DNA from: Anniella stebbinsi
Lineage: Eukaryota > Chordata > Lepidosauria > Squamata > Anniellidae
Reading direction: 5' to 3'
Assembly (NCBI GenBank): GCA_029215795.1
Contig: JARDYH010000001.1
Coordinates: forward strand, 353,734,154-353,798,153
Length of the DNA stretch: 64,000 bases
Shown: one piece after another, positions 43,393 through 54,826 of the stretch
Position numbering within the stretch: position 1 is the first letter of the stretch
Layout of the letters: the number at the start of each line of letters is the position of its first letter
Notes under the pieces: generated by a model
Told to the model about the DNA's origin: nothing
Database searches by the model: none
Seen by the model: only the letters and a program-made list of their open reading frames with translations
Program-made: the position numbers and the translations under genes

Positions 43393-44634
43393 CACGAGCT
43401 TTTGTGGGCCAGAGCTCACTTTGTCAAATGCATGTAGTGGTTTCTTAAAAAGAAGCTCTTTCAGTCCAATGGCCAATTTCCATTTTGGAGTTCTGCACCC
43501 CTGTCCTAAGATGAGATTCTATGAATACGGCTACAGAGAGAAGATGAAAAAAAAAGGTCAACAAAAAGAAGAAACAATCCCATAACTGCTGAGAGGCTAA
43601 TAGATAGCAAAAGCACCCTGGCCCAACTTTCTCAGGGAATGGAGCATCACATATTTATTATTTATATAGAAGGAAATGTCCCTATAAGCATACAGGATTC
43701 AGCCCACGTGAGACTTTAAAGTACAACTTCCGAAAACTGACGAGAAGCTCACTTTAGAAGCAAGATCTCCACATGAGGCCAATATTTTATGTAATAAGCT
43801 GACCAGTCCATCTGCCCTGCCTGGTTTGTTTTTGTTAATAGGCACTGCGTTAATATAAAGACTGCATAATTTCTCTCTGAGGTCCTCTGGTAAAAGGAGC
43901 CTGTGTGCTTTGCCCAGGATGGAAAACACTTCAGAGAACAGCTGGATTTCACATTTTCAAAAATGGAGGATCCATTTCCTCCTTTCTTTGTCCCAGCATC
44001 CCTAGGGGCAGCAGTAGGTTCTTCCAGTAACCATCACATCAACAACATCGCCTAACTTGAATGTCTGCAGACCCCTCCTCCTCAATGCCAGCTTGGGTCT
44101 CTGAACATGCAGACAACTCCCATCAAGTCTTATTCCCCTGTGCCCAACGCAACCAGCTTTTTATAACATTTTGCATGATGAGGAGACCTGAAGATGTTGA
44201 AAGCTTGCACATTTTGGGGGTAATCTTTTGGTTGGCCTAATAAAGATGGATTTTGGCAATTTTGCTTATGGTCAACGTGGCTCCCTTTGCTTTTTGTGAG
44301 ACTTTTTGGAGGGAATCCTCCCTCCCATCACGCATGGACACCCAGCAGCTAGCAGCTGAGGTGAGAGTTCTGGGTTGACATCTAAGATGCTTCAGTCATC
44401 ATTGTCCTGAGAAACTGATAGTTTCAGGTTCTCCATGTTCCACAAGGCCCTAACATATGCTGTAATATCTGACGAAGTTTTTCATTGTGCAGGAATAAAC
44501 AGAGCTGAACATCTCTCTGCAGTCATAGGAACACTGATTGTGGCTTTTAAAAAAACAAATCAGCCATTGGTTTTAGTTAAAAATTCACAGAAGGGATACA
44601 CTATCCAAGCAGACTATGGCAAGAACAACTTCTG
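43393..44634. other. Mostly unassigned DNA
   Basis: 43393-43440 (GACACGAGCTTTTGTGGGCC) and 44180-44260 (GAAAGCTTGCACATTTTGGG, GTTGGCCTAATAAAG) look like old repeat ends. The rest is not recognised. Confidence 0.35.
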
Positions 44635-44712
44635 ATGGATTTTATTTGTAAACTGCCTTGGGAGCCAGTTTTGGCTTAGAAGTGAGGCATAAATATGATA
44701 GGTAAATGTGAT
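44635..44712 (+). repeat. LINE 3' tail
   Basis: ATTTGTAAACTGCCTTGGGA and GTGAGGCATAAATATGATAG fit an L2-type tail. Confidence 0.5.
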
Positions 44713-44795
44713 CGCGTTGAACTGGGACCAGATTTGCAGCCCCCCCCCCCCATCATCATGTGGCTTCCCCTGCCCTCCATGTATTAGGTCTTAGC

Positions 44796-44868
44796 TGCCA
44801 AAACTCCCTGGGACTACAACCCTCAACACCTCTACCAACATGGCAAACACATCTGGATGGCACCAGAA
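44796..44868. repeat. Dispersed repeat, CATCTGGATGGCACCAG end
   Basis: GGGACTACAACCCTCAACAC then ACATCTGGATGGCACCAG, as in 31376-31502. Confidence 0.5.
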
Positions 44869-45236
44869 GGACAGTGTAGGATTTCCCCGCTCAGAGACAG
44901 CCATGCGATGGTGAGACTGGGAAACCCACATGACCATCAGGGCTTGGGCTATTGGCATGGTCTACATGTGGGACCCCTCCCCTTGTATGTAGTAGGAGCT
45001 CTCCAAACAGAATCGTATATGACATGGAAAGCTACAGTATGCAGAGATCTTCGGCTATTGGGTGGTACAGAAATGTAATAAGTAAATAAAGAGGGGGGAG
45101 ATCTATACAAATCAGGTAGCATGGCTTGTGACAAAAACGCTTTCTGCTGTGGCAAAGCCACCATAGGATACTACCCAACCTTCTGATTTGTAAGCTGTCT
45201 TGGGGACCATCCATTCAAAAAGGGGAATCCAAATAT

Positions 45237-47368
45237 CATAGAATCATAGAATAGTAGAGTTGGAAGGGGCCTATAAGGCCATCGAGTCCAACCCCCTGCT
45301 CAATGCAGGAATCCATCTTAAAACTAGGGATGTGCATGGACGCAAAAATCATATCAGAATTGGAACTTCAGATTTTGTAAAGTATTGTATCGGAAAAATC
45401 AGGGGTCCATTGTATCGTATCAGATCCAATACCGATACAAAAATCGGACGTCTGATTTTTTAATCGAGCGCCATTTTTAATGATTATCCACATAGCATAG
45501 TATTGTTTTAAGAAATGTCAATAACTTTTTTTATTGTTTTAGATAGAAGCATGAAACTTGGCCACATTGCAGATGGGTTAGAGTTACTTCTGTCTGAATT
45601 TTTTCAGAAAGATTGGTGCAGACATTTTGTGTCTATGATGCTTTCTAAAATGAACTTGGAATGCCTATAACTTTTTTATTTTTAAAGATCCACACATGAA
45701 ACTTTGCCACATTGCAAATGGTATGTTGCTACTCATGTGTGTGAAATTTCAGAAATATAGGTGCTTGCCTTGTGTGGCAATTAATTTTTGAAAAATGAGT
45801 TGCATTGGGGGTACAAAATTAATGCCTTTGACTTTTTTATTTTTAATTATAGAACCTTGAAACTTAGCCACATTAGGGATGACATGTAGTTAGTGATGTG
45901 TGAGAAATTTCAGAAACATAGGTTCAAGCATGTAGTGGAAAGGTATTTTTGGAGAAATGAGGAGAGAAATGCATTTAACTTTTTTATTTTTAAAGATAGA
46001 AGCATGAAAGTTGCCCACATTGCAGATGGGTTTCAGGTACTTATGTGTGAGAAATCTCAGAAAGATAGGTCCAGGCATTTTGTGGCTATGAATTTTTTAC
46101 TTTAAAAGTTCCAAAAGTTCCAGAATGGTGGGTTTGACAGCTGTCAAACAGCACCCTTCCCCTGCCTTCTCCCCCTCTTGTTAGCTGTCAAACCCACCTA
46201 TTGGAACTTTTAGAACTTTTAAAGTAAAAAATTCATAGCCACAAAATGCCTGCACCAATCTTTCTGAAATTCCTCACACTTAAGTACCTTACACCCATCT
46301 GCAATGTGGGCAAGTTTCATACTTCTATCTTTAAAAATAAAAAAGTTAAATTCGTTTCTCTCCTAATTTCTCCAAAAAATAACTTGAATACACGCTTGAA
46401 CCTATGTTTCTGAAATTTCTCACACACCACTAACTACATGCCATCTCTAATGTGGCAAATTTTCATGTTTAGATCTTTAAAAATAAAAAAGTTGAAGGCA
46501 TAACTTTATTTCCCCCACTGCTACCAATTTTTCAAAAATTAATTGCCACCGAAGGCAAGCAGCTATGCTTCTGAAATTTCACACACATGAGTAGCAACAT
46601 ACGATCTGCAATGTGGCAAAGATTCTTGTGTGGATCTTTAAAAATAAAAAAGTTATAGGCATTTCTGGTTTGTTAGTAAAAAATTCATAACCTCAAAATG
46701 CCTTGACCTATCTTTCTGAAATTTCTCACACATAACTACCACAAACCCATCTGCAAAGTGGCCAGGTTTCATGCTTCTATCTTTAAAAATAAAAGTAATA
46801 GGCATTTTTGTAACACAATACTAGGCTATGGGGAAAATAATCCAAAATGGCATCCGATTTTCCGATTTTCTCCAATTAAAATCAGAGACCAAAATATTGG
46901 ATTGGAAAAAATCGGATCAACAAAGGACTGTACTGGAATCGGAGGAAATCGGATGTCCGATTTCCTCCGATTTTAATCAGTATCAGATATCGGATCCGAT
47001 ACAATGCACATCCCTACTTAAAATATCCCTGACAGATGGCTGTCCAGCTGCCTCTTGAATGCCTCTAGTGTGGGAGAGCCCACGGCATCCCTAGGTAATT
47101 GGTTCCATTGTTGTACTGCTCTAGCAGTTAGGAAGCTTTTCCTGATGTCCAGCCGGAATCTGGCTTCCTGTAACTTGAGCCCATTGTTCTGTGTCCTGGA
47201 CTCTGGGATTGAGAAGAGATCCTGTCCCTCCTCTGTGTGACAACCTTTCAAATATTTGAAGAGTGCTAGCATGTCTCCCTTCAGTATCCTCTTCTCCAGG
47301 CTAAACATGTCAAGTTCTTTCAGTCTCTCCTCATAGGGCTTTGTTTCCAGACCCCTGATAATCCTCAA
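45237..47368 (-). repeat. CR1 LINE, split by a hAT-type foldback element
   Basis: The 3' part (45237-45324) has ATCATAGAATCATAGAATAG and GGCCTATAAGGCCATCGAGT; the rest (47025-47368) reads on the minus strand [39 protein letters not shown] and SPTLEAFKRQLDSHLSGIF, open for 116 codons. Together they make one 5'-truncated CR1 C-terminus interrupted near its 3' end. Confidence 0.85.
45325..47016. mobile_element. Giant foldback hAT-type element
   Basis: 1,692 bp; ends TAGGGATGTGCATGG and ATGCACATCCCTA; target duplications CTTAAAAC (45317-45324) and CTTAAAAT (47017-47024). The centre lies near 46160 between mirrored GACAGCTGTCAAAC-type sequences. Each arm has about four diverged units containing TTTTTATTTTTAAAGAT, GAAACTTGGCCACATTGCA and AATTTCAGAAA. 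Subterminal blocks carry ATCGGATCCGATAC-like words. No transposase. Termini match 11424-12998. Confidence 0.85.
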
Positions 47369-48455
47369 TGAGATCGATGGATCATGGTGACCTGTTCCCT
47401 ATCACTGCCTGCAGTTGTATTAGGATAGTCAAATTAGGGCAGAATCCTATGCATGTTTAGACTGCATGCTGAGAGTTGTAGGACTTTTTCTATCTAAACA
47501 TGCCTAGGATTCCACCCTTATTTGTGCAGCATTAGTAACACTTTTACCAAATAAAAAATAAAAAGGTTCCCTAGCTGATTGACATTGATTGTTGCTAGTC
47601 CTGGTCATTTGTAAGGAAATTCAATCCAAAATGCTCTATGTTCATAGGAAAATATTCCCCTCTTTACAACCTGCTGCCAGTTCAGACCCCCAGAATAAAC
47701 AGACAAAATAAAAAGGAGATTGGATAGTTCTTCAATATCAATGCTAACCTGCTCTCACAGGGTGGTTAATTTGTGGCATATAAATGTATTCATGTTGTAT
47801 TATTTATGGTGCTGATTGCTAATTTAACCAAATGTGCAGCTATTCCCTGGAGATGGCCCTATTTACCTTAATTGCATTGTGTCCTGATGAGAAAAAAATA
47901 TATTTCACAATAATTCAGGAAGGTAAAAAACCAGTATGCATCAGCTAGTAGAAGTGTTAGTATTGAGCTTGCCAAGTGGAATGACTGGTTCACAGGGCAT
48001 GTCATTCTAGTTTTACAAAATGTTGTTTGGCTAAGGAGGGACCCACCCATAAATATTTTCATGAGGCTATATCCATAGCCATGTGATTACGATGGTCCTT
48101 GGAAAACCTAGCTACATGATCAAGGTGACTGTATGGTGCAGTTAATTTCATTAATGGGTCAACCATGGCCTCGTACATTAACAGAATTATGTGCCTCAGG
48201 AGCACAAAGGAAATACAGAGCAGAAGGATGCACCTAGTGTTATAACTAAGGCAATCTACAGTGTCAGGCTGAGCAATTCTGCTGGGCTTGCACTGGCCAA
48301 AGTAAAAGATGGGGTGGCAGCCACTGGTTTTTTTTTTAACTTCTTCTCCCAGTGTGTTCAATGGGAAGGAAAATAAGAATGAAGCAAGAAGGAGGGGTTA
48401 CCTCAATACGAGACACCAACCAACCACATCAGGTTCCGGAGTTGTTGTCAAACTT
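47369..48455. other. Unassigned DNA
   Basis: A fragment at 47440-47522 (CAGAATCCTATGCATGTTTA and GTCC-type hexamers) resembles 2915-2975. Nothing else recognised. Confidence 0.35.
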
Positions 48456-48608
48456 ACTATTGTTCGCTATCATCATTTGTTGAAAAGAGACATTTTTTGA
48501 ACTGTACACATTTTTGTATGGTAGACGTAAAATTACTATTGTTTACTATTATCACGATTTGTTGAAAAGAGACATTCTTGAATCGTACTCATTTTTGTAT
48601 GGTAGATG
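48456..48608. repeat. Tandem duplication, unit about 76 bp
   Basis: TTGTTGAAAAGAGACATT and CATTTTTGTATGGTAGA occur twice in the same order, in units starting near 48456 and 48532. Divergence of a few bases suggests an old local duplication. Confidence 0.8.
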
Positions 48609-48811
48609 TTACACCCTTTTGCATTCCTGAGATAACTAATTGCATATTATTAATTGAGATTGTGTCTGCAGCGTTGCTGTGTCTGTGATCAACCTATCCT
48701 TGTTATATAGAGATTATTGAATTGATTTATATTGGTTGTTGTGTTCTCAAGAAACAATTGGTCCTATGTTAATTTGAGACCTTCTGCATTTACTTGTGCA
48801 TTTTTCTCCGA
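48609..48811. other. Unassigned DNA
   Basis: Nothing recognised. Confidence 0.3.
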
Positions 48812-49195
48812 CTCTTATAATATTAGAACCCAGGGTCATACATGAAGCTGATTGGTGGGAGATTCAGGACAGATCAAAGGAAGGACTTCTTCATACAGTT
48901 CATAGTTAAGCTATGGAATTTGCTAGCACAAGATGTAGTGATGGCCACCAATTTGGATGGCTTTCAAAGGGGGTTGGACAAATTCACGGAGAAGGCTATC
49001 AATGGCTACTACTCCTGATGGCTACATGCTATCTCCAGTATCAGAGGCAGCATGCCTATGTATTCCTGTTGCTGGGGAACATGGGCACTCATGTCCTGCT
49101 TGTGGGTTTCCCACGGACAACATGGCCATTGTATGAGCAGAATGATGGACTAGAGGGACCCTTGGTTTGATTATGCATGGCTCTTCTTACATTAT
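48812..49195 (+). repeat. CR1/L2-group LINE 3' region
   Basis: ACATGAAGCTGATTGGTGGG, GTGATGGCCACCAATTTGGA, TCAATGGCTACTACTCCTGA and GATGGACTAGAGGGACCCTT in the family order. Dead, 5' truncated. Confidence 0.85.
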
Positions 49196-49313
49196 TGTGT
49201 AATAGGAAATTCAGTTGGTGTAAATGTACCCTACATTTTCAGTACATAAATTATATTTTAAACCTTAATTGATTTAGTTGGTATGGGAAAATAAGTATGC
49301 CAGCTACATGGCT

Positions 49314-49348
<35 letters not shown>

Positions 49349-49551
49349 TTTCTTGGGGCATGAGTGGGGCTTCATATCCAGCCAGGGTTATCTTAAGGTA
49401 TTTTGTCACCCTAGGCAAGGTACAATTTTGCCCTCCCTCCAATTAGTTACTGAACAGCATGAAATAGGTTCAGGGTGCGGTGGGGTGGGGTGGAAGATAC
49501 ATGTGTTTCCTTGGGAACCAATCAAACACTACTTTTGGAGGGGCACAGCTA
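49196..49551. other. Unassigned DNA with (TA)n
   Basis: (TA)n at 49316-49346. Nothing else recognised. Confidence 0.4.
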
Positions 49552-49715
49552 GAGTGACTATATGAAAAGGAGGACAGGGCTCCTGTATCTTTAAAGGTTG
49601 TACAGAAAAGGGAATTTCAGCAGATGTCATTTGTATGCATGCAGCACCTGGTGAAATTCCCTCTTCATCACAACAGTTAAAGCTGCAGGAACCCTGCCCT
49701 CTTTTGTATCTGGTC
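49552..49715. mobile_element. hAT-type foldback MITE, first half
   Basis: AGAGTGACTATATGAAAAGG to TTTTGTATCTGGTC, the left half of the family. The second half is absent; the same half-length state at 3602-3762 and 60283-60475 suggests recombination between the halves. Confidence 0.8.
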
Positions 49716-50134
49716 AAACAAGATACCAGCATAAATATATTAAAATAACTTTTGTAGTTCCCATAGGTCCTCCCTTGTTTGTTTACAATGTGCTGCATTT
49801 TATCAGATTAGTAATGAAGCGCCAGGTATGTAGCTTTATTGCACCTTGGCATCTAATTTGACCCAGTGTAGCTATGGGAATAATAAAAGATAGGAATCTT
49901 TCTAACACAATGCAACACCCTGAAAACACTGAGCAGCTTTTCTGAGGCATTCAGTCTAGAAAGACTGGTTTTAGTGGTATGCTCAGGGAATTACACCCTG
50001 ATTCTATGCAAGTTTACTCAGATGCCTGTTCCGCTGTGTTCATTCTGTATCAATATGTGTAGGATTGCAGCATTAAGTCTGTAACTTGAGAGAGCACCTT
50101 GATCCTACACTGTCTCTAGGATAAGAGGAGAGGT
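49716..50134. other. Unassigned DNA with a short palindromic repeat
   Basis: 49990-50078 is a diverged member of the GGATTG-ended family (GATTCTATGCAAGTTTACTC ... GTGTAGGATTGCAGC). The rest is not recognised. Confidence 0.4.
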
Positions 50135-50292
50135 CCAATTGCTGGGGAACATGGGTGGGAGGGTGCTGTTGCACTCATATCCTGCTTGTGGGTTTCCCAC
50201 CAACAGCTGCTCAGACACTGTGTGAACAGAATGCTGGACTAGATGGACCCTTGGTTTGATCCAGCATGGCTCTTCTTATGTTCTTATGTATC
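50135..50292 (+). repeat. CR1/L2-group LINE 3' tail
   Basis: CAATTGCTGGGGAACATGGG, GTGCTGTTGCACTCATATCC and GGTTTGATCCAGCATGGC. Confidence 0.85.
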
Positions 50293-50344
50293 TTCAGGTG
50301 GTGGTGGTTGCAAGGAGTGCATTTGCAGAACTGTACTCAGTATG

Positions 50345-50945
50345 CCAGCTGCAACTTCCCTGAATCAGTATGACTTGGCAACCGTTATCCACACTTGTGT
50401 TATATCACATTGAGGCTATTGCAATGTGCTGTATGTGAGGCTACCCTGAAAGAGTGCCTGGAAGTGTCAATTGGGAGAAAATGCAGCAGCTAGACCACAC
50501 GGTATTAGGACCACACCACACCTGTCCTGAAAGACTTTCTTTGGTTGCCAATTGCTTTCCTGGCTCAATTCATAGTTTTGGTCTTAAACCTTTAAAGCCT
50601 TCAACAGCTTAGGACCCAGCTATCTGAGGGGCCACTTGTCTCACTATGAACTTGTCTGACTATTAAGAACTGCAGGAGAGGCCCTGTTGGAGGACCCGTT
50701 ACACGCAGAGGCCCGTTTGCTGGGCCCACGTGAAAGGGATTTCTCCAGTGTTGTCTCCAATCTATGGAATGCGTCCCCTCAAGAACCACGATTGGGCCTT
50801 TAGAAACGGTGTAAAGGTCTCCATCTTTTCAATTTAGCCTTTTAAAATGTGTCATTTTGAATATTTTCATATATTTGTTACTGCTTTTAATGCTTTTTGT
50901 TTTTATTGTTTTAGGGTTTTATTGTATTAGGGCGCAATCCTATTG
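50345..50945 (+). repeat. L2-type LINE ORF2 C-terminus and 3' end
   Basis: Sense orientation. Decayed reading of CYMRLP-like sequence, then CCTGAAAGACTTTCTTTGGT (LKDFLWLP), AAAGCCTTCAACAGCTTAGG (KAFNSLGP), GCTATCTGAGGGGCCACTTG and TCTATGGAATGCGTCCCC, matching the L2 C-terminal order. The T-rich 3' part (TTTTATTGTTTTAGGG) follows. Multiple frame breaks. Confidence 0.75.
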
Positions 50946-51429
50946 GGATGTCTGTAAGCCTCTGAACCCTGAGGCTTACAGCCATCCAATGTAGAGCGGG
51001 AGGAGCGGCAGAGGCATTCTTCGCTTCTGTGTTCCTCTCGCTCTGTATTTTGGCTGGACGGGCTTTTTTGCCCGTCTAGCTGGGGCTCTGAGGAGCAGGA
51101 AGGAAGGAGAGGGAGAATACATTGTAAGCAGGTCTCCCCAGTCCTCCCTCACTGGTACACCCCCTTTTCCTTCTCTCTGAGGCCGCCTTTGCAATGTCGG
51201 AGAGGCAGCCAGTGTGGTTCTCCCTGCACTGCTTGTGAGGGGGAAAGGGAAAATAGCTTGGATTCCTAGCACCAGGGTTAGAGAGCTTTCTCCAACCTTG
51301 GATCCAAGATTCCGAACTACCGTATGGCCCCCTAGACTATGTGTACAAGGCCATAAGATTGCTCCCTTAAATTGCTGTAACACTTTGATGGCTTTTTAGC
51401 AGATAAGGTGATATATAAATGTTAATAAT
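50946..51429. other. Unassigned GC-richer DNA
   Basis: 50932-51060 holds a diverged inverted motif (GTAAGCCTC...GAGGCTTAC). The 135-codon minus-strand frame has no domain. Confidence 0.35.
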
Positions 51430-51900
51430 ATATAAATATTTATTTATTTATTTATTTATTTATTTTATTCCATTTATATACCGCCCCATAGCCGAAGCTC
51501 TCTGGGCGGTTTACAAAAATTAAAAACATTGAACATTAAAAACACAGATGTATAAAATTTAAAACCATAAAGCATAAAAACAAGTTATTATTACAATATC
51601 CTTTAAAACAACAATTCTGGGTCAAAGCACAACAACACAAAACCCCCATCATATGCTGTTAAATGCCTGGGAGAAGAGGAAAGTCTTGACCTGGCGCCGA
51701 AAAGATAACAATGTTGGTGCCAGGCGAGCCTTGTCAGGGAGATCATTCCATAATCGGGGGGCCACCACTGAAAAGGCCCTCTCCCTTGTTGCCACCCTCC
51801 GTGCTTCCCTCGGAGTAGGCAACTGGAGGAGGACCTTAGATGTGGATCGAAGTGTACGGGTAGGTTCGTGTCAGGAGAGGCGTTCCATCATGATTGGTTT
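51430..51900 (-). repeat. L2-type LINE tail, reverse orientation
   Basis: (ATTT)n at 51435-51470, ATACCGCCCCATAGCCGAAG, CTCTGGGCGGTTTACAAA, TTGACCTGGCGCCGAAAAG, CACCACTGAAAAGGCCCTCT and TTGCCACCCTCCGTGCTTCC. The fullest copy of this tail here. Confidence 0.85.
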
Positions 51901-52103
51901 AAGTCTTTTTCTCATAGCACAAAAGGCTTGCTGTTTTTTTATCATGAATTTGTGAGTTGTGACATATTAATAACTACCCAGCTCAAAAGATTACTGTGAT
52001 TCTCAATTAATACTAATTTGTGCTGCAAACCTCACAGTGTTTACACAGTGTACCTAATATGTCTTCCCCCATGGAGCAAATGGCAGCTTCATGGGGTGAG
52101 TTA

Positions 52104-52441
52104 AAGCTTTTCTACACGAAGTTGTTAATTTGCTGTTGCTACTTTCGGTTTCATCACAGAACGCAGATCTAAGCACTACAGGAGGAGCGTTTCTTTTCCT
52201 GCTTTTCTGCTACATAACCTCTAGGTGGCACTGTGCTATAGCACAAATACACAAACAGAAAGAGTGCTTTCTTTACAGTGCTTTCACTTTCACAATTAAA
52301 TGCTGCATTTTCAGTGCTGTTAAAAAAAACTTTTTGAAAGTGCTGGTTAAACACAGAAGTAAAACTGCAGGGTCACGACATTGTCTAAAGGACCCATAAG
52401 CAGCCAGGAATGCTGAGTGGATAATAAATGTAGAAAAGGCC
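52104..52441. mobile_element. TIR element with TTCTACA ends, TTA duplication
   Basis: 338 bp; ends AAGCTTTTCTACACG and TGTAGAAAAGGCC; TTA on both sides (52101-52103, 52442-52444). The terminal sequence resembles the TGCGCA-rich family (GGNCCCCTCTACA), but the interior differs. A TTA duplication fits PIF/Harbinger; a TTAA reading (piggyBac-like) is also possible. Confidence 0.7.
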
Positions 52442-52467
52442 TTAAATTGAGAAAAGAGCATGGAAGT

Positions 52468-52818
52468 GATTGCCAGGAGGTTCAGGACAAACAAAAGGAA
52501 GTACTTCACACAACACAGAATTCATTTATGGAATTTACTGCCACAAGATGTGGTGATAATGCTCATTAGGCTCAGATGTGTTTCAAAAGAGGTTAGGCTA
52601 CTAATAATCATGATGGCTTTCTGCTACCTCCAAGTTTAGCCAGAGGTTATATGTCACTGAGTACCAGTTGCTGAAGAACAGAAGTGAGAAATGACTATGG
52701 TATTTATATCCACTTTGTGGGCTTTGTATAGGTATCTTCTTGACAACTGTGGGAAATGGGATGTTGGACTACATAGACCTTTGATCTGATTCACCAGGGC
52801 CCTTTATGTTCTTAGATT
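52468..52818 (+). repeat. CR1/L2-group LINE 3' region, diverged
   Basis: GATTGCCAGGAGGTTCAGGA, AGATGTGGTGATAATGCTCA, GGGATGTTGGACTACATAGA and CTTTATGTTCTTAG in the family order. Confidence 0.75.
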
Positions 52819-52904
52819 ACCTGCTACTTTATGTACCCTGGGAGTGATCCTGGAACTAGTACTGATTGTTGAAATAAGATGGCAGGTACAGCAACAGCAA
52901 CTGT

Positions 52905-53265
52905 TTTCCCGTTGGCTCCTGCTGCCCGACTGCTCCCGCTGGGGTTACATAAGCAGGTGTGATCATGTTGGCTTATGTTGGATGATCTAAAAAGGCAGGC
53001 GTGACTATATTGGCTCATGCCACCCTATCGCTTCTGCTGAGGCTAAATAAATGGGAGTGACCATGCTGTTCCTGTTTTTTGATTGTTCCACTAGGGCTAA
53101 ATAAGCGGGAACATGCATGTTGGCTCTTGCTGCCCAATTGCTCGCGCTGGGGCTAAATAAGTGGGAGCGAGGAAGCGAGCAGGCTCATGTGGCCCGATTT
53201 CTCCTGCTGGAGTGAAACGAGCAGGACTGAACAAACATGCTAGTTCCCACTACCCGAATACCCCA
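52905..53265. repeat. Degenerate minisatellite, unit about 60 bp
   Basis: Repeated order of GGCTNNTGCTGCCC, GATTGCTCCCGCTGG, GGCTAAATAAGCGGGA and ATGTTGGCTC at about five or six positions, with drift and length changes. The 212-codon frame starting at 53161 overlaps the last units and continues into unrelated sequence, so it is not taken as a gene. Confidence 0.7.
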
Positions 53266-53399
53266 CTGAAATTAACCCATGGGTTTCAACTGTGGGTTTT
53301 CTCTCCTCCAACAACCCGGGGATCAAGCCTTCTTGGGTTGTTTAGCTTCTCCCACTTGCAGGGTTGTTGTGACATGCGGAACCCCCCCCCCCTTTGTAA

Positions 53400-53515
53400 T
53401 GTGCTTATGGTGTTCCTCTTGAAGATTGTCCAGAAACTTCAACTGGTTCAAAATGCTCCACATACCTCCCAAGTTATGGCTTGGGGACTTTATCAGCCAC
53501 CAAAAATGGTAGGAG
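53400..53515 (+). repeat. L2-type LINE fragment
   Basis: Reads KIVQKLQLVQNAP on the plus strand, equivalent to VQKLQVMQNAA at the left window edge. Short and diverged. Confidence 0.6.
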
Positions 53516-54234
53516 GCTCGGTTTTAAAATGCACACGCACACACAAAATGCAGACATATGACCCATCCATACTCTTTGGGTTTTTTAAAATGTATTTTGA
53601 TGCTATGAGTGATATGTTGCTTTTAACCTTTAAAGGTTGGTGTTTACCGCACCATGATGTTGACTGCAATGACTTTCAAGTATTTAAGCATTTTAAAAGA
53701 TGCAATTTGCACTTACAACATCTTACATGGTACACAGATCTCTGTGCTCTTGAACTGAAATTACATATTTGTCACAATTTCACATTACAATGCCTATAGG
53801 GGGTTCCACAGATATGAATTACCATGCTTTTGATGTGGAAATGCTAAAGTGTATCTTTTGATATGCAGTACATAGTCATTTTGATAATCAGTCATCTTGC
53901 AACAATGTTAGGGATAATGAGGAAAAATGGGAAGCAGCACACTCAATATCCAAATGCTCTTAACATTGAATTATGAAGGGGATCGCAGGAGTAAAATCTC
54001 TTTTGCTTTAAAATCAGAATCAATTATGTGCTCATACTAAGCCAGGGAGCTAATTCTTAATTATACTGCAACAGAGTTTGTTGAAGCTTTTTGTGTTGAG
54101 AGACTGCACTGGAATTATTTGCATTCAGACATTGCACTTAAGATATTTAAAGTTTTAAGCTAAGATATTTCACTGAGGTTTCAATCAGACATGCTCACAA
54201 GGTGCATTCATGTGCTTTTTCTTTGTTTGTTTCA
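53516..54234. other. Unassigned DNA
   Basis: AT-rich; nothing recognised. Confidence 0.35.
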
Positions 54235-54826
54235 TAGATTTATATCCCTCCTTTTCTCCAAGGAGCCTTAGGCAGTATACATGATCCTTCTCTCTCCATT
54301 TTGTCCTCACAGTAACCCTGTGAGGTAGGTTAGGCTGAGAGTCAGTGACTGGCTGACTCTCTGACTCACCCAGTGAGCTTTGTGGCTGAGCAAGGACTAG
54401 AACCTGGGTCTCTGCAGTCCCAGTCCAACACTCTAATCCAGGGGTGTGCAGCCTTTCTGGACCCATGGGCACCTTTGCGAATTTGAAAAACTCTGTGGGC
54501 ACCACCACAACATGGTTGCCACGGACAATGTGGCTAGTTACATAATGGCTGCCATGGGGGGCTGGCTAGTCAAAAGTGAGCTAAAGAGGTTTATGTGTGT
54601 GTGGGGGGGGGGGGAGAAATACCAAGGCTAGAGGCTAGAAAGGGAAAGAAAGAAGATTGCCCTAGTATTTCCCAAGGTTTTTATTTTTTTCAAAAAAAGG
54701 TTTTGAAAGGGGGTAGGAAGTGAAGAGCTTTGTGGGCACCATTGAAGGTTCATATGGGTACCATACCACCCATGGGCACCGCATTGGAGACCTCTTATCT
54801 AACCAGTACACCACACAGGCTCTATT
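54235..54826 (-). repeat. Sauria-type SINE, split by a hAT-type element
   Basis: Reverse orientation: TTTATATCCCTCCTTTTCTC, CTGTGAGGTAGGTTAGGCTG, CACCCAGTGAGCTTTGTGG, GGACTAGAACCTGGGTCTC (B box), then after the insertion AACCAGTACACCACACAGGC (A-box side). Confidence 0.8.
54439..54796. mobile_element. Non-autonomous hAT-type element in a SINE
   Basis: About 358 bp. Left end CAGGGGTGTGCAGCC; right end CATTGGAGACCTCTT, imperfectly inverted; subterminal CCATGGGCACC occurs on both sides in opposite orientation. Flanks CTCTAATC and ATCTAACC are a diverged 8-bp duplication. Interior includes a G run at 54602-54613. Confidence 0.7.

Noticed and set aside
53161..53799. 212-codon frame
   Set aside because: Runs across a minisatellite, a LINE fragment and unrelated DNA; no domain.
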